Assembly: GCA_002633085.1 (NCBI GenBank)
Contig: NSIV01000001.1
Location: 186,001 to 250,000 of the forward strand
DNA from: Curvibacter sp. PD_MW3
Lineage (GTDB): Bacteria > Pseudomonadota > Gammaproteobacteria > Burkholderiales > Burkholderiaceae_C
Direction of reading: 5' to 3'
DNA: 64,000 nt
The translations under genes were made by a program, and so were the position numbers. The notes beneath the pieces were generated by a model that made no database searches, had not been told where the DNA came from, and was given only the letters and a program-made list of their open reading frames with translations. Positions 8,421-17,800 of this stretch are shown here, in pieces. How positions within the stretch are numbered: position 1 is the first letter of the stretch; the number at the start of each line of letters is the position of its first letter.

Positions 8421-8608
8421 TTCTCGTCACTTCCTGGCATCCACCACACAATGGGTACGAGAGCTTATCAGCGCCCATCGGTCCGTTTCGAATAATCGCG
8501 CTGCTGCGCTCTTGCCTCCCAACCAAGCTTCCCCGGATTGACCCACCAGCCTCTTGCTATCTACTATCCATGCGGACCTGACACGCACTGAAACTATGGG
8601 GAGCTTGC

Positions 8609-8989
8609 ATGTGGCCGTTCCGCAAGAAATTGGACCTGAACAAAATTGAAATCCATCTGCACTTCTGGGGCGGCGAAAGCGACCCCACCTACACGGTGAA
8701 GTTGTCGGTCGACAAGCTGGAAGTGCTTGAGTGCCTGGGATTCATTCAAGGCTCCGACTTCCGGCTCAGCAACATCGTCACCGTGCCCGCCTTCCGCCAA
8801 AAAGGTTTTGGCACCACGGTCATCGGCACGCTGATCGGGGCCGCCCGGGCTCGCCAATGCACCACCTTCACATTGGAAGACGTCTCACCGAGGAATACCG
8901 GCGCCATCAGCATCTACCAGCGCTTTGGTGCCGTGGCCCTGCCGCCGAACGCGTCCAACGGCCACTCCGATTACCAGATCCGGCTTTGA
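8609..8989 (+). CDS. GNAT-family acetyltransferase
   Basis: Predicted acetyl-CoA-dependent N-acetyltransferase, 126 aa, substrate unknown. The acetyl-CoA-binding motif is in LSNIVTVPAFRQKGFGTTVIGTLIGAARARQC (Q-K-G-F-G-T replacing the R/Q-x-x-G-x-G/A loop), followed by the typical DVSPRNTGAISIYQRFGAV segment. It is shorter than many GNATs because the N-terminal helices are reduced. The start has GGGGAG 9 bases upstream. The 188 bp before it and the 217 bp after it (8990-9206) contain no gene I can support. Confidence 0.8.
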   Translation: MWPFRKKLDLNKIEIHLHFWGGESDPTYTVKLSVDKLEVLECLGFIQGSDFRLSNIVTVPAFRQKGFGTTVIGTLIGAARARQCTTFTLEDVSPRNTGAISIYQRFGAVALPPNASNGHSDYQIRL

Positions 8990-9206
8990 TTTCGGTGCCT
9001 CAGTGCGAAGCGCTGGATGCCGAGGCGCCCGACCACCCGGCTGAACCTTGAGCTTGGCAAGGTCTCTCCAAATTGGCGCCCATAGACGGTGAGCGCATAA
9101 CTTCATGCGACTTATTTCGTTGGGAATTTCTCGCTCTCTCGGTAAAGTTTCTCACCCCATTACCGGCCTCATGACATTCCCCCGTCATGGCGGCAGAGAG
9201 CCACTC

Positions 9207-10730
9207 ATGAGAAACGAAGCTTTGCGCGCAGAACCCCTACACGTCACCATCGTGGGAGGTGGCTTCTCTGGCGCCAGCACCGCCATCCAGTTGATCCGCG
9301 CCAGCAAGATACCTTTGGCCATCACCCTGGTGGAATCGCAGCAGCGGGCCGGGCCGGGTCTTGCCTACTCGACACAGGACCCTGATCACCGCCTTAATGG
9401 CCCAACCTGGGGCCACTCCATCGATCCGCTGGATGCGGGCCATTTCACACGCTGGTGTGAAGCGCGGGAAATCTTCAAGCACGATCCTCAGGCACTACGC
9501 CCGGATGGCACGGCCTTTGTACGACGCCATGACTATGGCGACTACATTGAAGACACGCTTCGCGCACATGCTTTTTGGCCGGCGACAGGATCAACGATCT
9601 CCATCCTTCATGACCGGGCCGTAAGCGCCTCGCAACGTGGCGACACCCTTACGGTCTTGACAGAGGGAGGGCGAGCGCTGGAATCGAAGATGCTGATCGT
9701 GGCCACGGGCAATGCGCTGCCCAAACTGCAGGCGCCGCTGGAGGCGTCCCTGGCAAGCCATCCGGCGGTGATCGAGAACCCGCTCGATACAGCCCAGCTC
9801 CTTGACATTCCCAGCCGCGCCCGTGTGCTGCTCATTGGCAGCGGCCTGACGGCGCTGGACGTGTTGTCCACCCTGCAGCGACAAGGCCATGAGGGCCAGA
9901 TCGTGGCGATTTCACGGCGCGGCTTGCGCCCGCGTCCCCAGGCAACGTTGCTCACCCCGGCGACCCCGGCATCGGGTCGCGAGAACCTGGACCGGCTTCT
10001 GGCACCCGCACCGACCTTTCTCACACAATCCGGTGTGGCGCCGACCTTGCGCAGCTGGGTGCGCGCGCTACGCTCCCGGATTCGGGAAGTCGAGCGTCAA
10101 GGAGGAAACTGGTATGCGGCTTTTGATGAGTTGCGAGATTCTGTCTGGCAACTTTGGCCCCGCCTGCCCACGGCACAAAAACGACGTTTCCTCAAAAAAA
10201 TGCGGACCTGGTATGACGTGCATCGCTTCCGTGCGCCGCCGCAAAATGACGCCATCGTCTGCGCCGCAGAGGCGGCGGGACGCATCGAATTCCGTGCGAC
10301 CCGACTGTTGTCAGTCCTGCCGCTTGAAGGGAAACGCACGCTGCAGATCCGATTCAAAGGGGCCGGTGGCGCCAGCGACCGCGAAGAAGAGTTCGACACC
10401 ATCGTGAACTGCACCGGTCTTGACGTGGCCTCACGTCTCGCGTCGAACCCGTTCCTTCTGTCCTTGGTGAAACAGCAGTGGCTCAAACCCGATGATTGCG
10501 GCGTGGCATTCGCGGTGGACGCCAATTGCAATGCAGTGGGTGGCGATGGCGTCACGCGACCGACCATCCGGCTGATCGGCCCACTCACCGCTGGCACATT
10601 TGGGGATCCCCTGGGGGCCATGTTCATTGCGGCCCAAATCCACCGGACCCTGCCAGACATCCTGAACACCTTGGATAAAGCGGCGAAGGCCCCGGAGGCC
10701 GGGAAGAGCCCTGTTCTGAATTTCGCCTAG
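9207..10730 (+). CDS. FAD/NAD(P)-binding protein (COG4529-like)
   Basis: Flavin-dependent oxidoreductase-like protein, 507 aa, of unknown substrate. Two Rossmann motifs are visible: VTIVGGGFSGASTA near the N-terminus (FAD) and VLLIGSGLTALDVL (about residue 200; NAD(P)), with ATGNALP between them and the C-terminal block TIRLIGPLTAGTFGDPLGAM. The start at 9207 has GAGAG just upstream and puts the first Rossmann strand 13 residues in; ATGs at 9171 and 9105 would add an unlikely leader. It lies at the edge of the organosulfur locus. This FAD/NAD(P) family is often found near sulfonate transport genes, but its role here is inferred only from position. Confidence 0.8.
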   Translation: MRNEALRAEPLHVTIVGGGFSGASTAIQLIRASKIPLAITLVESQQRAGPGLAYSTQDPDHRLNGPTWGHSIDPLDAGHFTRWCEAREIFKHDPQALRPDGTAFVRRHDYGDYIEDTLRAHAFWPATGSTISILHDRAVSASQRGDTLTVLTEGGRALESKMLIVATGNALPKLQAPLEASLASHPAVIENPLDTAQLLDIPSRARVLLIGSGLTALDVLSTLQRQGHEGQIVAISRRGLRPRPQATLLTPATPASGRENLDRLLAPAPTFLTQSGVAPTLRSWVRALRSRIREVERQGGNWYAAFDELRDSVWQLWPRLPTAQKRRFLKKMRTWYDVHRFRAPPQNDAIVCAAEAAGRIEFRATRLLSVLPLEGKRTLQIRFKGAGGASDREEEFDTIVNCTGLDVASRLASNPFLLSLVKQQWLKPDDCGVAFAVDANCNAVGGDGVTRPTIRLIGPLTAGTFGDPLGAMFIAAQIHRTLPDILNTLDKAAKAPEAGKSPVLNFA

Positions 10731-10768
10731 GGCGGATGGTCCCGGCGTTGATGGGAGGGGCTGGCCGA

Positions 10769-11272
10769 TTACTTTTCTTCCGACACCGACGCCTCGTGTC
10801 TGGCCTCGCCCAAGGCTTTCTTCAGCTGATCGTATTCAGCACAGCCCTTCGTTCCGCACAACAGTTCCAGGTAACGCAGATTCTTGCGGGCGCCTGCAAT
10901 GTCACCAACGGCGATGAAAAGCTCTCCCTGGTACTCCAGCGCAGGACGGTGTTCAGGGTCGTAGAGCAAGGCCTCCCGATACCAGTGAGCCGCCTCGTCG
11001 AAGCGCTTGAGCTGGCGCAGGCTGTAACCCAGCAGGTTGTAGACCTCGGCGTGTCTCACCGTGTCGGCAAGTGCCAGCAGCTCATTGACGGCCCTTGCAA
11101 ATTCGCCGGAATAAATGCGCGCACGTACCGCCGCCAAGTCGGGCAGATCGGACGATGGCGGTGCGCCAGCGGCGTGCGCTGACAGATGCATGGCAGCGGC
11201 GCAGATCAGGAGCGCCGGCAACAGGCGTGTCCTACCCGCCTTGGCGCATCGCCGTTTCGCGTGATGGTCCAT
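10769..11272 (-). CDS. secreted tetratricopeptide-repeat protein with CG..C motif
   Basis: Periplasmic 167-aa protein: a basic N-terminus, a hydrophobic signal (LLPALLICAAAMHLSAHAAGA), then two to three TPR units (RIYSGEFARAVNELLALAD; EVYNLLGYSLRQLKRFDEAAHWYREALLYDPEHRPALEYQGELFIAVGDIAGARKNL is the clearest pair). The C-terminus carries LLCGTKGCAEYDQLKKAL, a two-cysteine motif seen in small TPR proteins accompanying periplasmic redox enzymes. It is 12 bp downstream of the ATPase gene, so probably the last gene of the ABC operon. Function unknown; an assembly or docking factor is a guess. Confidence 0.75.
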   Translation of the reverse strand: MDHHAKRRCAKAGRTRLLPALLICAAAMHLSAHAAGAPPSSDLPDLAAVRARIYSGEFARAVNELLALADTVRHAEVYNLLGYSLRQLKRFDEAAHWYREALLYDPEHRPALEYQGELFIAVGDIAGARKNLRYLELLCGTKGCAEYDQLKKALGEARHEASVSEEK

Positions 11273-11284
11273 CCGACCTTGCCT

Positions 11285-12070
11285 TCAAGCCTCGGTCAAC
11301 TCGGCCGGGGCTACCTGCTCGCCCATGCTGGCAAGAATCTCCCGCTTCAGGTGGACGAATTCAGGGCTGACGCGATCACGCGGTGTGGGCAGGTCGATGT
11401 CGAACTGCTTGACAATGCGGCCGGGCTTGGCGTTCATCACAATCACCTTGTCGCTCAGAAAGATGGCTTCGTCCACATCGTGCGTGACCAGGATCATGGT
11501 TACCCCTTCGACGCGCCAGATGCGCTGCAACTCCTCCTGCAACCGCACGCGCGTGAGCGCATCCAGCGCGCCCAAGGGCTCATCGAGCAGGAGAATCTCC
11601 GGCTTGCCAACCAGTCCGCGGGCAATGGCGCCCCGTTGCGCCATGCCACCCGACAGTTCGTGCGGATAGGCCTGCTCGAACCCCTGGAGGCCGACCAGTT
11701 CGATGTGCTCGCGGATCGTCTGGGCCTTGCTCTGTGCCGACCAGCCCGAATTGGCCAGTCCCAACCCGATGTTCTGCTCCAGCGTCAGCCAGGGCAGCAG
11801 ACGGTGGTCCTGAAAGACGATGCCGCGCGACAAACTGGTTCCGGCGATGCGCTCACCGTGCAGCAGGATGTTGCCCTGGTAGTCCTGGTCGAGGCCCACG
11901 ATCAGGCGCAGCAGCGTTGACTTGCCGCAGCCGCTGGGGCCGACCAGGGAAACGAAAGAACCAGGCTCGACACTGAAGCTGGCATCAACCAGCACGTCAA
12001 GGCGTGCGCGGCCAGAAACTTGATAACTCTTGGAGACCGCCTGTACTTCGAGGCGCCCGGGCTCAGCCAT
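11285..12070 (-). CDS. ABC transporter ATPase, nitrate/sulfonate/taurine type
   Basis: Cytoplasmic ATPase of an importer, 261 aa, SsuB/TauB-like. Walker A is [11 protein letters not shown] (about residues 45-55), the Q-loop is [11 protein letters not shown], the signature is [15 protein letters not shown], Walker B is [14 protein letters not shown] and the H-loop is [11 protein letters not shown]. The ATG at 12070 was selected; the longer open frame upstream encodes a Cys-rich stretch that is not family-like. Neighbours (permease 37 bp upstream, binding protein beyond) complete a standard importer. Substrate is inferred as an organosulfur compound from the nearby ssuD and CysB-type regulator. 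Confidence 0.92.
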   Translation of the reverse strand: MAEPGRLEVQAVSKSYQVSGRARLDVLVDASFSVEPGSFVSLVGPSGCGKSTLLRLIVGLDQDYQGNILLHGERIAGTSLSRGIVFQDHRLLPWLTLEQNIGLGLANSGWSAQSKAQTIREHIELVGLQGFEQAYPHELSGGMAQRGAIARGLVGKPEILLLDEPLGALDALTRVRLQEELQRIWRVEGVTMILVTHDVDEAIFLSDKVIVMNAKPGRIVKQFDIDLPTPRDRVSPEFVHLKREILASMGEQVAPAELTEA

Positions 12071-12107
12071 AGAAAATCCTGTGAATAAGGTTGATGTGCA
12101 GGCTGTG

Positions 12108-12947
12108 TCAGCCCTCGTAGCCCTGCTTCCAGCGCAACACACGGCGCTGCAGCAGGTACATGCCGCGATCAATGAAAAAGCCCACCAGGCCAATGATGAC
12201 CATGCAGACCAGCAGTTGGTCGGTCAGCAGCAGTCCTTGCGCACGGAAAATCAGGAAGCCAAGACCTTCCAAGCCACTGAGCCCTTCGGCCACCACAACC
12301 AGCGCCCAGGCCAGGCCTGCGGCGTAGCGCAGCGAGACCATGATGTTGGGCGTGGCTGCCGGCAGGATGATCTTGCGCACCAACTGCCAGCGCGTCAGCG
12401 TCATCACCTGAGCCAGTTCGATATAGCTCTTGTCGACATTGCGGATGCCTTGCAGCGTGTTCAGGAACACGGGGAAAAACACCGACTTGGCGATCACCAG
12501 CACCTTGGCCGGCGCCCCCAGGCCCAGCCAAAGCACGATCAGCGGCAGCCAGGCGATGCCCGGAATGTGCCGTATGGTGTCGAAGGTGGGCGAGAGGAAC
12601 TGCTCAAATCGACGAGAGAGCCCCGCGGCGACGCCCAACCCCACGGCCGCAACAGCGCCGTAGACAAAACCCTGCGAGACGATCTTGATGCTGGCCAGGA
12701 AATCGAGCGCCAGGTCCTGTGCCGTGAACATCGTGATGAAGGCTTGCACCACCTTCCACGGCTCAGGCAAGAAAACGGGATCAATCCAGGCTTGCGACGA
12801 TGCAAGCTGCCAAAGCAGCAGGATGACGCTGGGCAAGGCAAAGCCGATCAGATTGGGATGCGGCCGCAGGTATCTCAGCTTCTCTGCAAACGAAAGGCGA
12901 ACCGATCCTCGGGCCGGTTCGGTGATGACGGAGGCAAGACTGCTCAT
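12108..12947 (-). CDS. ABC transporter permease, sulfonate/taurine type
   Basis: Inner-membrane permease of 279 aa with about six helices (for example [58 protein letters not shown]). The EAA-loop region is [27 protein letters not shown], and [21 protein letters not shown] is a hallmark of SsuC/TauC proteins. It is encoded between the ATPase and the binding protein on the same strand and should form the translocation channel with them. Confidence 0.92.
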   Translation of the reverse strand: MSSLASVITEPARGSVRLSFAEKLRYLRPHPNLIGFALPSVILLLWQLASSQAWIDPVFLPEPWKVVQAFITMFTAQDLALDFLASIKIVSQGFVYGAVAAVGLGVAAGLSRRFEQFLSPTFDTIRHIPGIAWLPLIVLWLGLGAPAKVLVIAKSVFFPVFLNTLQGIRNVDKSYIELAQVMTLTRWQLVRKIILPAATPNIMVSLRYAAGLAWALVVVAEGLSGLEGLGFLIFRAQGLLLTDQLLVCMVIIGLVGFFIDRGMYLLQRRVLRWKQGYEG

Positions 12948-13022
12948 GATGGTCCAGTGCTAGGGTCTTGAACGAATGACGACGGCCCCATGCACAGGCA
13001 GGGGCCGTCACGTATCGCTTGC

Positions 13023-14111
13023 TCAGCGGTAGATCGAGTGCGAGCCACCCACGAAGAATCGACTGTCGACGAATGCGTCAATCTGGGCATCGCTCAGACG
13101 GCGCTCGGCCAGAATGTCGTCACCTTGGTTGATGTACCAGGACTGAAAGGTCTTGATGGAATTGCGGGCGCGGTCGGCATTCGCTTCACCGGCCATGAAC
13201 TCCCACTGCCCTTTGTGCGTAATCTGGAATTTGGCCACGTCGAGGGGCAGGCGCAGTTCTTTGGCCACGATCTTGGCCGCCTCGTCAACATTGTCCAGCG
13301 CCCAGGCCATGGTGCGCTCGCGTGAAGCCAGGAAGGCCTTGACCGCATCGGGGTACTTGTTCACGAACTCGCGCTTGGCGAAGTAGGTGACCCGCCCGGC
13401 GTGGTTCACGTAAACGCCGTCATCAGGGGAGTGTCCCACCACCTTGAGCTTGCCCGAGAGCCAGGCGCCAGTGGCATTGCCCGCGGCAAGGTGAACGGTC
13501 GTGGCATCCACCGCACCCGAAATCACGCCGGCAACCGCCACCGTCGGGTTGTCGATGGATTCGTAGCGCACGCGCCCCTTCTTTTGACGCGTATCCAGCG
13601 GCAAGCCAGCGGCATTCAAGGCCTCAAACGGCGACGACCAGTAGCAGCTGATGCGGCTGCTGCCGAACTTCTTGCCATCCAGATCCGCCAGGGAATTGAT
13701 CGATTTGTTGTTCGCGGCCGCCAGAATGGGCGCGCGATAGCGGTTCGACGGCTCAGAGGCCCAGACGATCACACCATCAAGCCCATTGGCGCGGTGCACG
13801 GTCGCTGGGTAGATCATTCGCTGCGCAATGGAGATCGCCCCTTTGCTGACAGCCGCTGTTTCGGCGCCCACCAGTTCGGCACCGCCCGACGCGATCAGGT
13901 TGACTTCTTTCGTGCCGACCTTGCCGAACTCTTCCTTGAACACACCTTTGGCACGCGCAATCACCGTCCACGGCGTCAGCTGCAGGTTGATGGAGGGCAG
14001 CACATCCGCCAACGCCACGGTAGCTTGCCCGCAAAGGCCCAGCGCCAGCAGCACAGAGACGCTCAGCTTGCGCAAACGATTGGCTTCTTTGGTCTTAAAT
14101 TTGAATTTCAT
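13023..14111 (-). CDS. ABC transporter substrate-binding protein, sulfonate type
   Basis: Periplasmic receptor of 362 aa that should deliver substrate to the permease downstream. A Sec signal (KLSVSVLLALGLCGQATVALA) is followed by a two-lobe NMT1/SsuA-like fold with INLQLTPWTVIARAKGVFKEEFG and DNPTVAVAGVISGAVDATTVH. The ATG at 14111 was chosen: it gives a compact basic N-region MKFKFKTKEANRLRK before the signal, whereas the upstream extension to 14255 crosses the divergent promoter region. It is the first gene of a minus-strand operon of receptor, permease, ATPase and TPR protein. Confidence 0.9.
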   Translation of the reverse strand: MKFKFKTKEANRLRKLSVSVLLALGLCGQATVALADVLPSINLQLTPWTVIARAKGVFKEEFGKVGTKEVNLIASGGAELVGAETAAVSKGAISIAQRMIYPATVHRANGLDGVIVWASEPSNRYRAPILAAANNKSINSLADLDGKKFGSSRISCYWSSPFEALNAAGLPLDTRQKKGRVRYESIDNPTVAVAGVISGAVDATTVHLAAGNATGAWLSGKLKVVGHSPDDGVYVNHAGRVTYFAKREFVNKYPDAVKAFLASRERTMAWALDNVDEAAKIVAKELRLPLDVAKFQITHKGQWEFMAGEANADRARNSIKTFQSWYINQGDDILAERRLSDAQIDAFVDSRFFVGGSHSIYR

Positions 14112-14291
14112 CTTGAACTCCGGTATGTCAATGGGAACGGGATGGCCCTGGAAGCTGTGCCTCAACTGGCGCCAAACCACTGTGCAACTGCAAATTGCGT
14201 CCTGGCGTGATGGCCGACAGGGGCCCATTGTTTTCTGATGCATGCCGTTCGACAACGAAGAAAATCGACAATGCTTATTCGGAAATCTTCG

Positions 14292-14306
14292 AGCGATCAG
14301 ATCGCT
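14292..14306. promoter_or_regulatory. 15-bp palindrome in the divergent regulatory region (candidate operator)
   Basis: AGCGATC, one central A, then GATCGCT: a perfect 7+1+7 inverted repeat. It lies in the 294-bp gap between the transporter operon (minus) and the binding-protein/peroxidase pair (plus). A site here could coordinate both sides. I cannot assign the regulator; the CysB-type LysR gene at 16449 is the nearest candidate. Confidence 0.35.
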
Positions 14307-14405
14307 TGCGCTGCATACTTTTCAGCATTCCGGGCATAGACCATTGGCACGTGCCGGTCTTCGTGCCGTTTCAAAAACGATCTCCGACAGCGAATCGAAG
14401 CACCC

Positions 14406-15239
14406 ATGGACCACACCCCTGCAACGGCAAAAAAGCTCACCACAAGTCGACGATGGATTGGCGTCGCAGTCCTGGTCGTACTGCTGGCGGCAACCGCCTT
14501 CGCGATGAACAAACCCGCCCCGATATCCATCACCTCCTTGCGGGTGGGACTGGATGTGTCAGCCATGCCCCTTAGCAACGGCACGCGCAACTACACCGAT
14601 GAAGACTTTGAAGCACGCTTTGCTGACGAACTGGCCCGGCATCTGGGTGCGGAGGTGACCTTGGTGCCGCTGTCGCGCACAGAGCAGACATCTGCGCTGT
14701 GGCAAGGAGACGTGGACGTTGTTCTGACGCGCTCGGCAAATGACGCCACCACTGCCGACAAGGTTCTCGCCTTGCCCACAGGATTCCAATCGGGGCTGAG
14801 CGTCGCCATGCGTTCGGACACCCGGGTCCGCCAATGGCGCGATCTGACGGGTCAGGTGGTGTGCGCCTCTGCAAGCAATGCACGGGCACAGGCACTGGCG
14901 TCAGCGCTTGATAGCCATCTGAAGGTTTTTCCTGCTCCGGCGCAAGTCCTGGCCCAGGTTCGCACCGGCGAATGCACGGCGGCGATTCTCGACCGCGCGC
15001 AACTCGACCCCTTGTTCCAGCGCAAGGAGTGGCTCAAGTTCTCAGCCACCCTGCCGCCGACCGAACCCAGCCGGCTGGTCGCAGAGGTCTCAGCGGATCG
15101 CACCGATCTGGCCGCAATGGTGCGCGCTGCCTTAGCCCAGATCGGAACGACGGCACGCTGGACTGAGCGGCGCGAGAAATGGGCGGCCAACGTGGCCTTT
15201 GAGGTCTACTTCGACCAGATCGGACCGGATTGCCATTGA
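14406..15239 (+). CDS. periplasmic solute-binding-like protein (amino-acid-type PBP fold)
   Basis: Exported or membrane-anchored protein of 277 aa. An N-terminal hydrophobic helix (WIGVAVLVVLLAATAFAM) precedes a type-II periplasmic-binding fold: LRVGLDVSAMPLSN, DEDFEARFADELARHLGAEVTLVPLSRTEQTSALWQGDVDVVLT and a second lobe beginning WRDLTGQVVCAS. It resembles extracellular solute-binding family 3 proteins but has no matching permease. Its stop overlaps the start of the di-heme peroxidase gene, so the two products are probably made together; this recalls the binding-protein-like partners of some periplasmic redox enzymes. Ligand unknown. Confidence 0.75.
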   Translation: MDHTPATAKKLTTSRRWIGVAVLVVLLAATAFAMNKPAPISITSLRVGLDVSAMPLSNGTRNYTDEDFEARFADELARHLGAEVTLVPLSRTEQTSALWQGDVDVVLTRSANDATTADKVLALPTGFQSGLSVAMRSDTRVRQWRDLTGQVVCASASNARAQALASALDSHLKVFPAPAQVLAQVRTGECTAAILDRAQLDPLFQRKEWLKFSATLPPTEPSRLVAEVSADRTDLAAMVRAALAQIGTTARWTERREKWAANVAFEVYFDQIGPDCH

Positions 15240-16366
15240 GCCTGAACCGCCGGCTTGCATTCGTCTTCCTGCTTGCGGCCACCTGGCTAGCCTTCACGCC
15301 AATGCAAGCATTGGGGGCTACGCCCGACGCATTGGCAGACACGCCCCCACTGGCGCCAGCCAGCCATCTGCGACAAGCCTACGCAAGACCGCCTGCTCAA
15401 TGGCCGCCCCCCTGGATCGATGATGGTGTGGCTTTTGTCGAACTGACCTCACCACCCCCAAGACCGTTGCCCGCCGCCACCGATCGCCTGAAGGCTGAGA
15501 TCGGCGCCAAGCTTTTTTTCGACAAACGTCTGTCTGTCGATGGCAGCCTGTCCTGCGCAAGCTGCCATCGGCCAGATCAAGGGTGGTCCGTCTCAACAAC
15601 GGTTGCGCTCGGGCATGCCGGGCAGCCTGGCAAGCGACATCCCCCCTCCCTTCACACCGTAGCATCCCGCAGCCAGTGGGGCTGGGACGGACGCGGCACT
15701 TCGCTGCCCGCGCGATCGCTGCTACCGCTGACCGACCCACGCGAGATGGCCAACGCCACGCTTGATGCGGTGTGGGCTCGTGTTCTGTCAGACCCAGGTT
15801 ACGCGTCAGCCTTGCGCGAGATGGATGGAGATGCCCTGGTGTCGCCGCAGTTGTTGGGCGAACTACTGGCCGCGTTTCAGAAGAAACTGGACCATCCCAC
15901 CCGTTTCGACCGTTTTCTTCAAGGTGACACCACCCGCCTCAATGACCAGGAAATTCAAGGGCTGCACCTGTTCCGAACCAAAGCCCGCTGCGCGAACTGT
16001 CATTTCGGGCCACTGCTGACCGATGAGAAATTTCACAACCTCGGCATCTCGTTTTTTGGTGAACGCTCGCAAGATCTGGGGCGTTACGCTGCCACCGGGC
16101 GTTGCGAGGACGTCGGCCGCTTCCGCACGGCCAGCCTGCGACACGTATCACGCACCGCCCCCTACATGCACAACGGGTTGTTCGACTCGCTGTCGGGAGT
16201 GGTGCATCTGTATGCCCGGGGCGGTGGCGAGGTGCGTGCCCGCAACGCCACCGAGGCAGCGCATCCGCTGTATGCCTGTGCCGCCAGTATGTCAAAGCAC
16301 ATTCAACCGCTCCGGCTGACACCGTCCGAGGTGGCGGCTCTGCTGTCGTTTCTGAAGGCGCTGTGA
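15230..16366 (+). CDS. di-heme cytochrome c peroxidase / MauG-like protein
   Basis: Periplasmic c-type cytochrome, 378 aa. A signal (RLAFVFLLAATWLAFTPMQALGA) precedes two heme-attachment motifs, CASCH (residues 109-113) and CANCH (254-258), the spacing of the bacterial di-heme peroxidase/MauG family. The conserved KLFFDKRLSVDGSLSCASCH and RTASLRHVSRTAPYMHNGLFDSL blocks support this. The start is TTG at 15230 or 15236; the latter forms a TTGA overlap with the preceding stop. No ATG gives the signal peptide. It could detoxify peroxide or, like MauG, modify a partner enzyme; the sequence does not decide. Confidence 0.85.
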   Translation: MPLSLNRRLAFVFLLAATWLAFTPMQALGATPDALADTPPLAPASHLRQAYARPPAQWPPPWIDDGVAFVELTSPPPRPLPAATDRLKAEIGAKLFFDKRLSVDGSLSCASCHRPDQGWSVSTTVALGHAGQPGKRHPPSLHTVASRSQWGWDGRGTSLPARSLLPLTDPREMANATLDAVWARVLSDPGYASALREMDGDALVSPQLLGELLAAFQKKLDHPTRFDRFLQGDTTRLNDQEIQGLHLFRTKARCANCHFGPLLTDEKFHNLGISFFGERSQDLGRYAATGRCEDVGRFRTASLRHVSRTAPYMHNGLFDSLSGVVHLYARGGGEVRARNATEAAHPLYACAASMSKHIQPLRLTPSEVAALLSFLKAL

Positions 16367-16448
16367 GGGATGCCCATGGGCGCCCCGGCCTCCAGGGACG
16401 GCATTCACGATGCCCGGTCGGATCAGTTCCCCGACAATACCGGCTGGC

Positions 16449-17363
16449 TCAAGCCAGGGCCTGCTCAATGGCTTGGCGGCTCAGGGTGGGCGCGAAAGAC
16501 TCGATAAAGGAATAGACATAACCGCGCAGGTAGTTACCCCGGCGCACAGCCAATCGACTGAGGTTGATTCCGAACAGGGCGCCCGCCTCCAGGGCACGCA
16601 GGTCCAGATCCCGTTCGGCTTCGAACGCGATGGAGGCTACGATGCCCACCCCCAGCCCCAGGTTGACATAGGTCTTGATCACATCCGCATCCATGGCGGT
16701 GAGCACGATGTTGGGGGCCAGATGATGCTGCGCAAAGGCGTTGTCGATCAGACTGCGTCCGGTGTAGCCCGTGTCGTAGGTGATGAGCGGATATTCGGCC
16801 AGGCGCTCCAACGTCAAGGGGCCCTCCAACAATGGATGGCCCACAGGCACGATGACCGAATGCGTCCAGCGGTAGCAGGGCAAGGTCACCAGTTCCTCGT
16901 ACTGCGCCAGGGCTTCTGTGGCGATGCCAACATCAGCCTCCCCTCTCAACAGCATTTCAGCCACCTGGCTCGGTGAGCCTTGATGCAGGTTGAGTTTGAC
17001 ATTGGAAAATTTCGCACGAAACTCCTGCACCGCCACGGGCAGCGCATAACGCGCCTGGGTATGCGTGGCGGCAATGGACAGAAAACCGTCTTCACGCGCC
17101 ACAAAATCCTGACTGGCACGTCGCAGGTTTTCGCTCTCGAGCAGTATCCGCTCGATGATGGGCAACACATGCAGGCCCGGCTCCGTCATGCCCGTCAGAC
17201 GCTTGCCGGCACGCCGGAACAATTCGATGCCGAGCTCCTCCTCCAGCTCCTTGAGTTGCCGGCTCACGCCGGGTTGCGAGGTAAACAAAGTGTTCGCCAC
17301 ATCCGTCAGGTTGTAGTTGCAACGAACGGCTTCACGCACGGATCGCAATTGCTGAAAATTCAT
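16449..17363 (-). CDS. LysR-family regulator, CysB/Cbl/SsuR-like
   Basis: Transcription regulator of 304 aa. The N-terminal winged helix-turn-helix (MNFQQLRSVREAVRCNYNLTDVANTLFTSQPGVSRQLKELEEELGIELF) matches the CysB/Cbl branch, including the NLTDVA and SQPGVSRQ residues. The effector domain has IAATHTQARYALP, where the Thr-His-Thr-Gln segment lies in the sulfate/APS-binding region of CysB-type proteins. It is convergent with the peroxidase gene and divergent from ssuD across 437 bp. Control of ssuD and the transporter in response to sulfur supply is inferred from the family. Confidence 0.88.
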   Translation of the reverse strand: MNFQQLRSVREAVRCNYNLTDVANTLFTSQPGVSRQLKELEEELGIELFRRAGKRLTGMTEPGLHVLPIIERILLESENLRRASQDFVAREDGFLSIAATHTQARYALPVAVQEFRAKFSNVKLNLHQGSPSQVAEMLLRGEADVGIATEALAQYEELVTLPCYRWTHSVIVPVGHPLLEGPLTLERLAEYPLITYDTGYTGRSLIDNAFAQHHLAPNIVLTAMDADVIKTYVNLGLGVGIVASIAFEAERDLDLRALEAGALFGINLSRLAVRRGNYLRGYVYSFIESFAPTLSRQAIEQALA

Positions 17364-17800
17364 CGAACGTCCCTAGGTTTTTCGAGAAGGGAGCCGAATG
17401 GAACGGCTGTCCATCGGCTGCCGTCAATCGACGTCTGGAGCCATCCAATAAGTGGGCTCAGAACTTGTGCTGGATTCTGCGACTCGGCACATCAAACTGG
17501 AACCACTTTTTTTCCATTTTGAAATTGCCGAAACATCTATGCCGATGGCGCTGCACTCAAGACTTCGTCGCTCATCGAAACAGGATTCAAGGCAACGCGT
17601 GCCACGCTGGTGAAGCCATGTCGTCACGCGACGGTGCTACCGGCACAGCCTCGGATAGTTCTCTTCTGAGCATATGAAAACTGAGTCGTTGTGAAAACGC
17701 AAGGCGCTCATTACGCTGACGGCCATGTCCTCGGCATTGCCACACCCCTACCTCGCACGCACCTCTTTTTTTCATTAAGCCTCCTCCTGCAAAAAACATC
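17364..17800. other. 437-bp divergent intergenic region (LysR regulator / ssuD)
   Basis: No reading frame here looks like a gene. The stretch 17505-17530 is T-rich and AT-rich compared with its surroundings. The bases just before ssuD (CCTCCTCC at 17780-17787) resemble anti-Shine-Dalgarno rather than Shine-Dalgarno sequence. The region most likely holds the LysR-controlled promoter of ssuD and the regulator's own promoter, but I could not assign a convincing -35/-10 pair or CysB-type site by eye. Confidence 0.5.
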
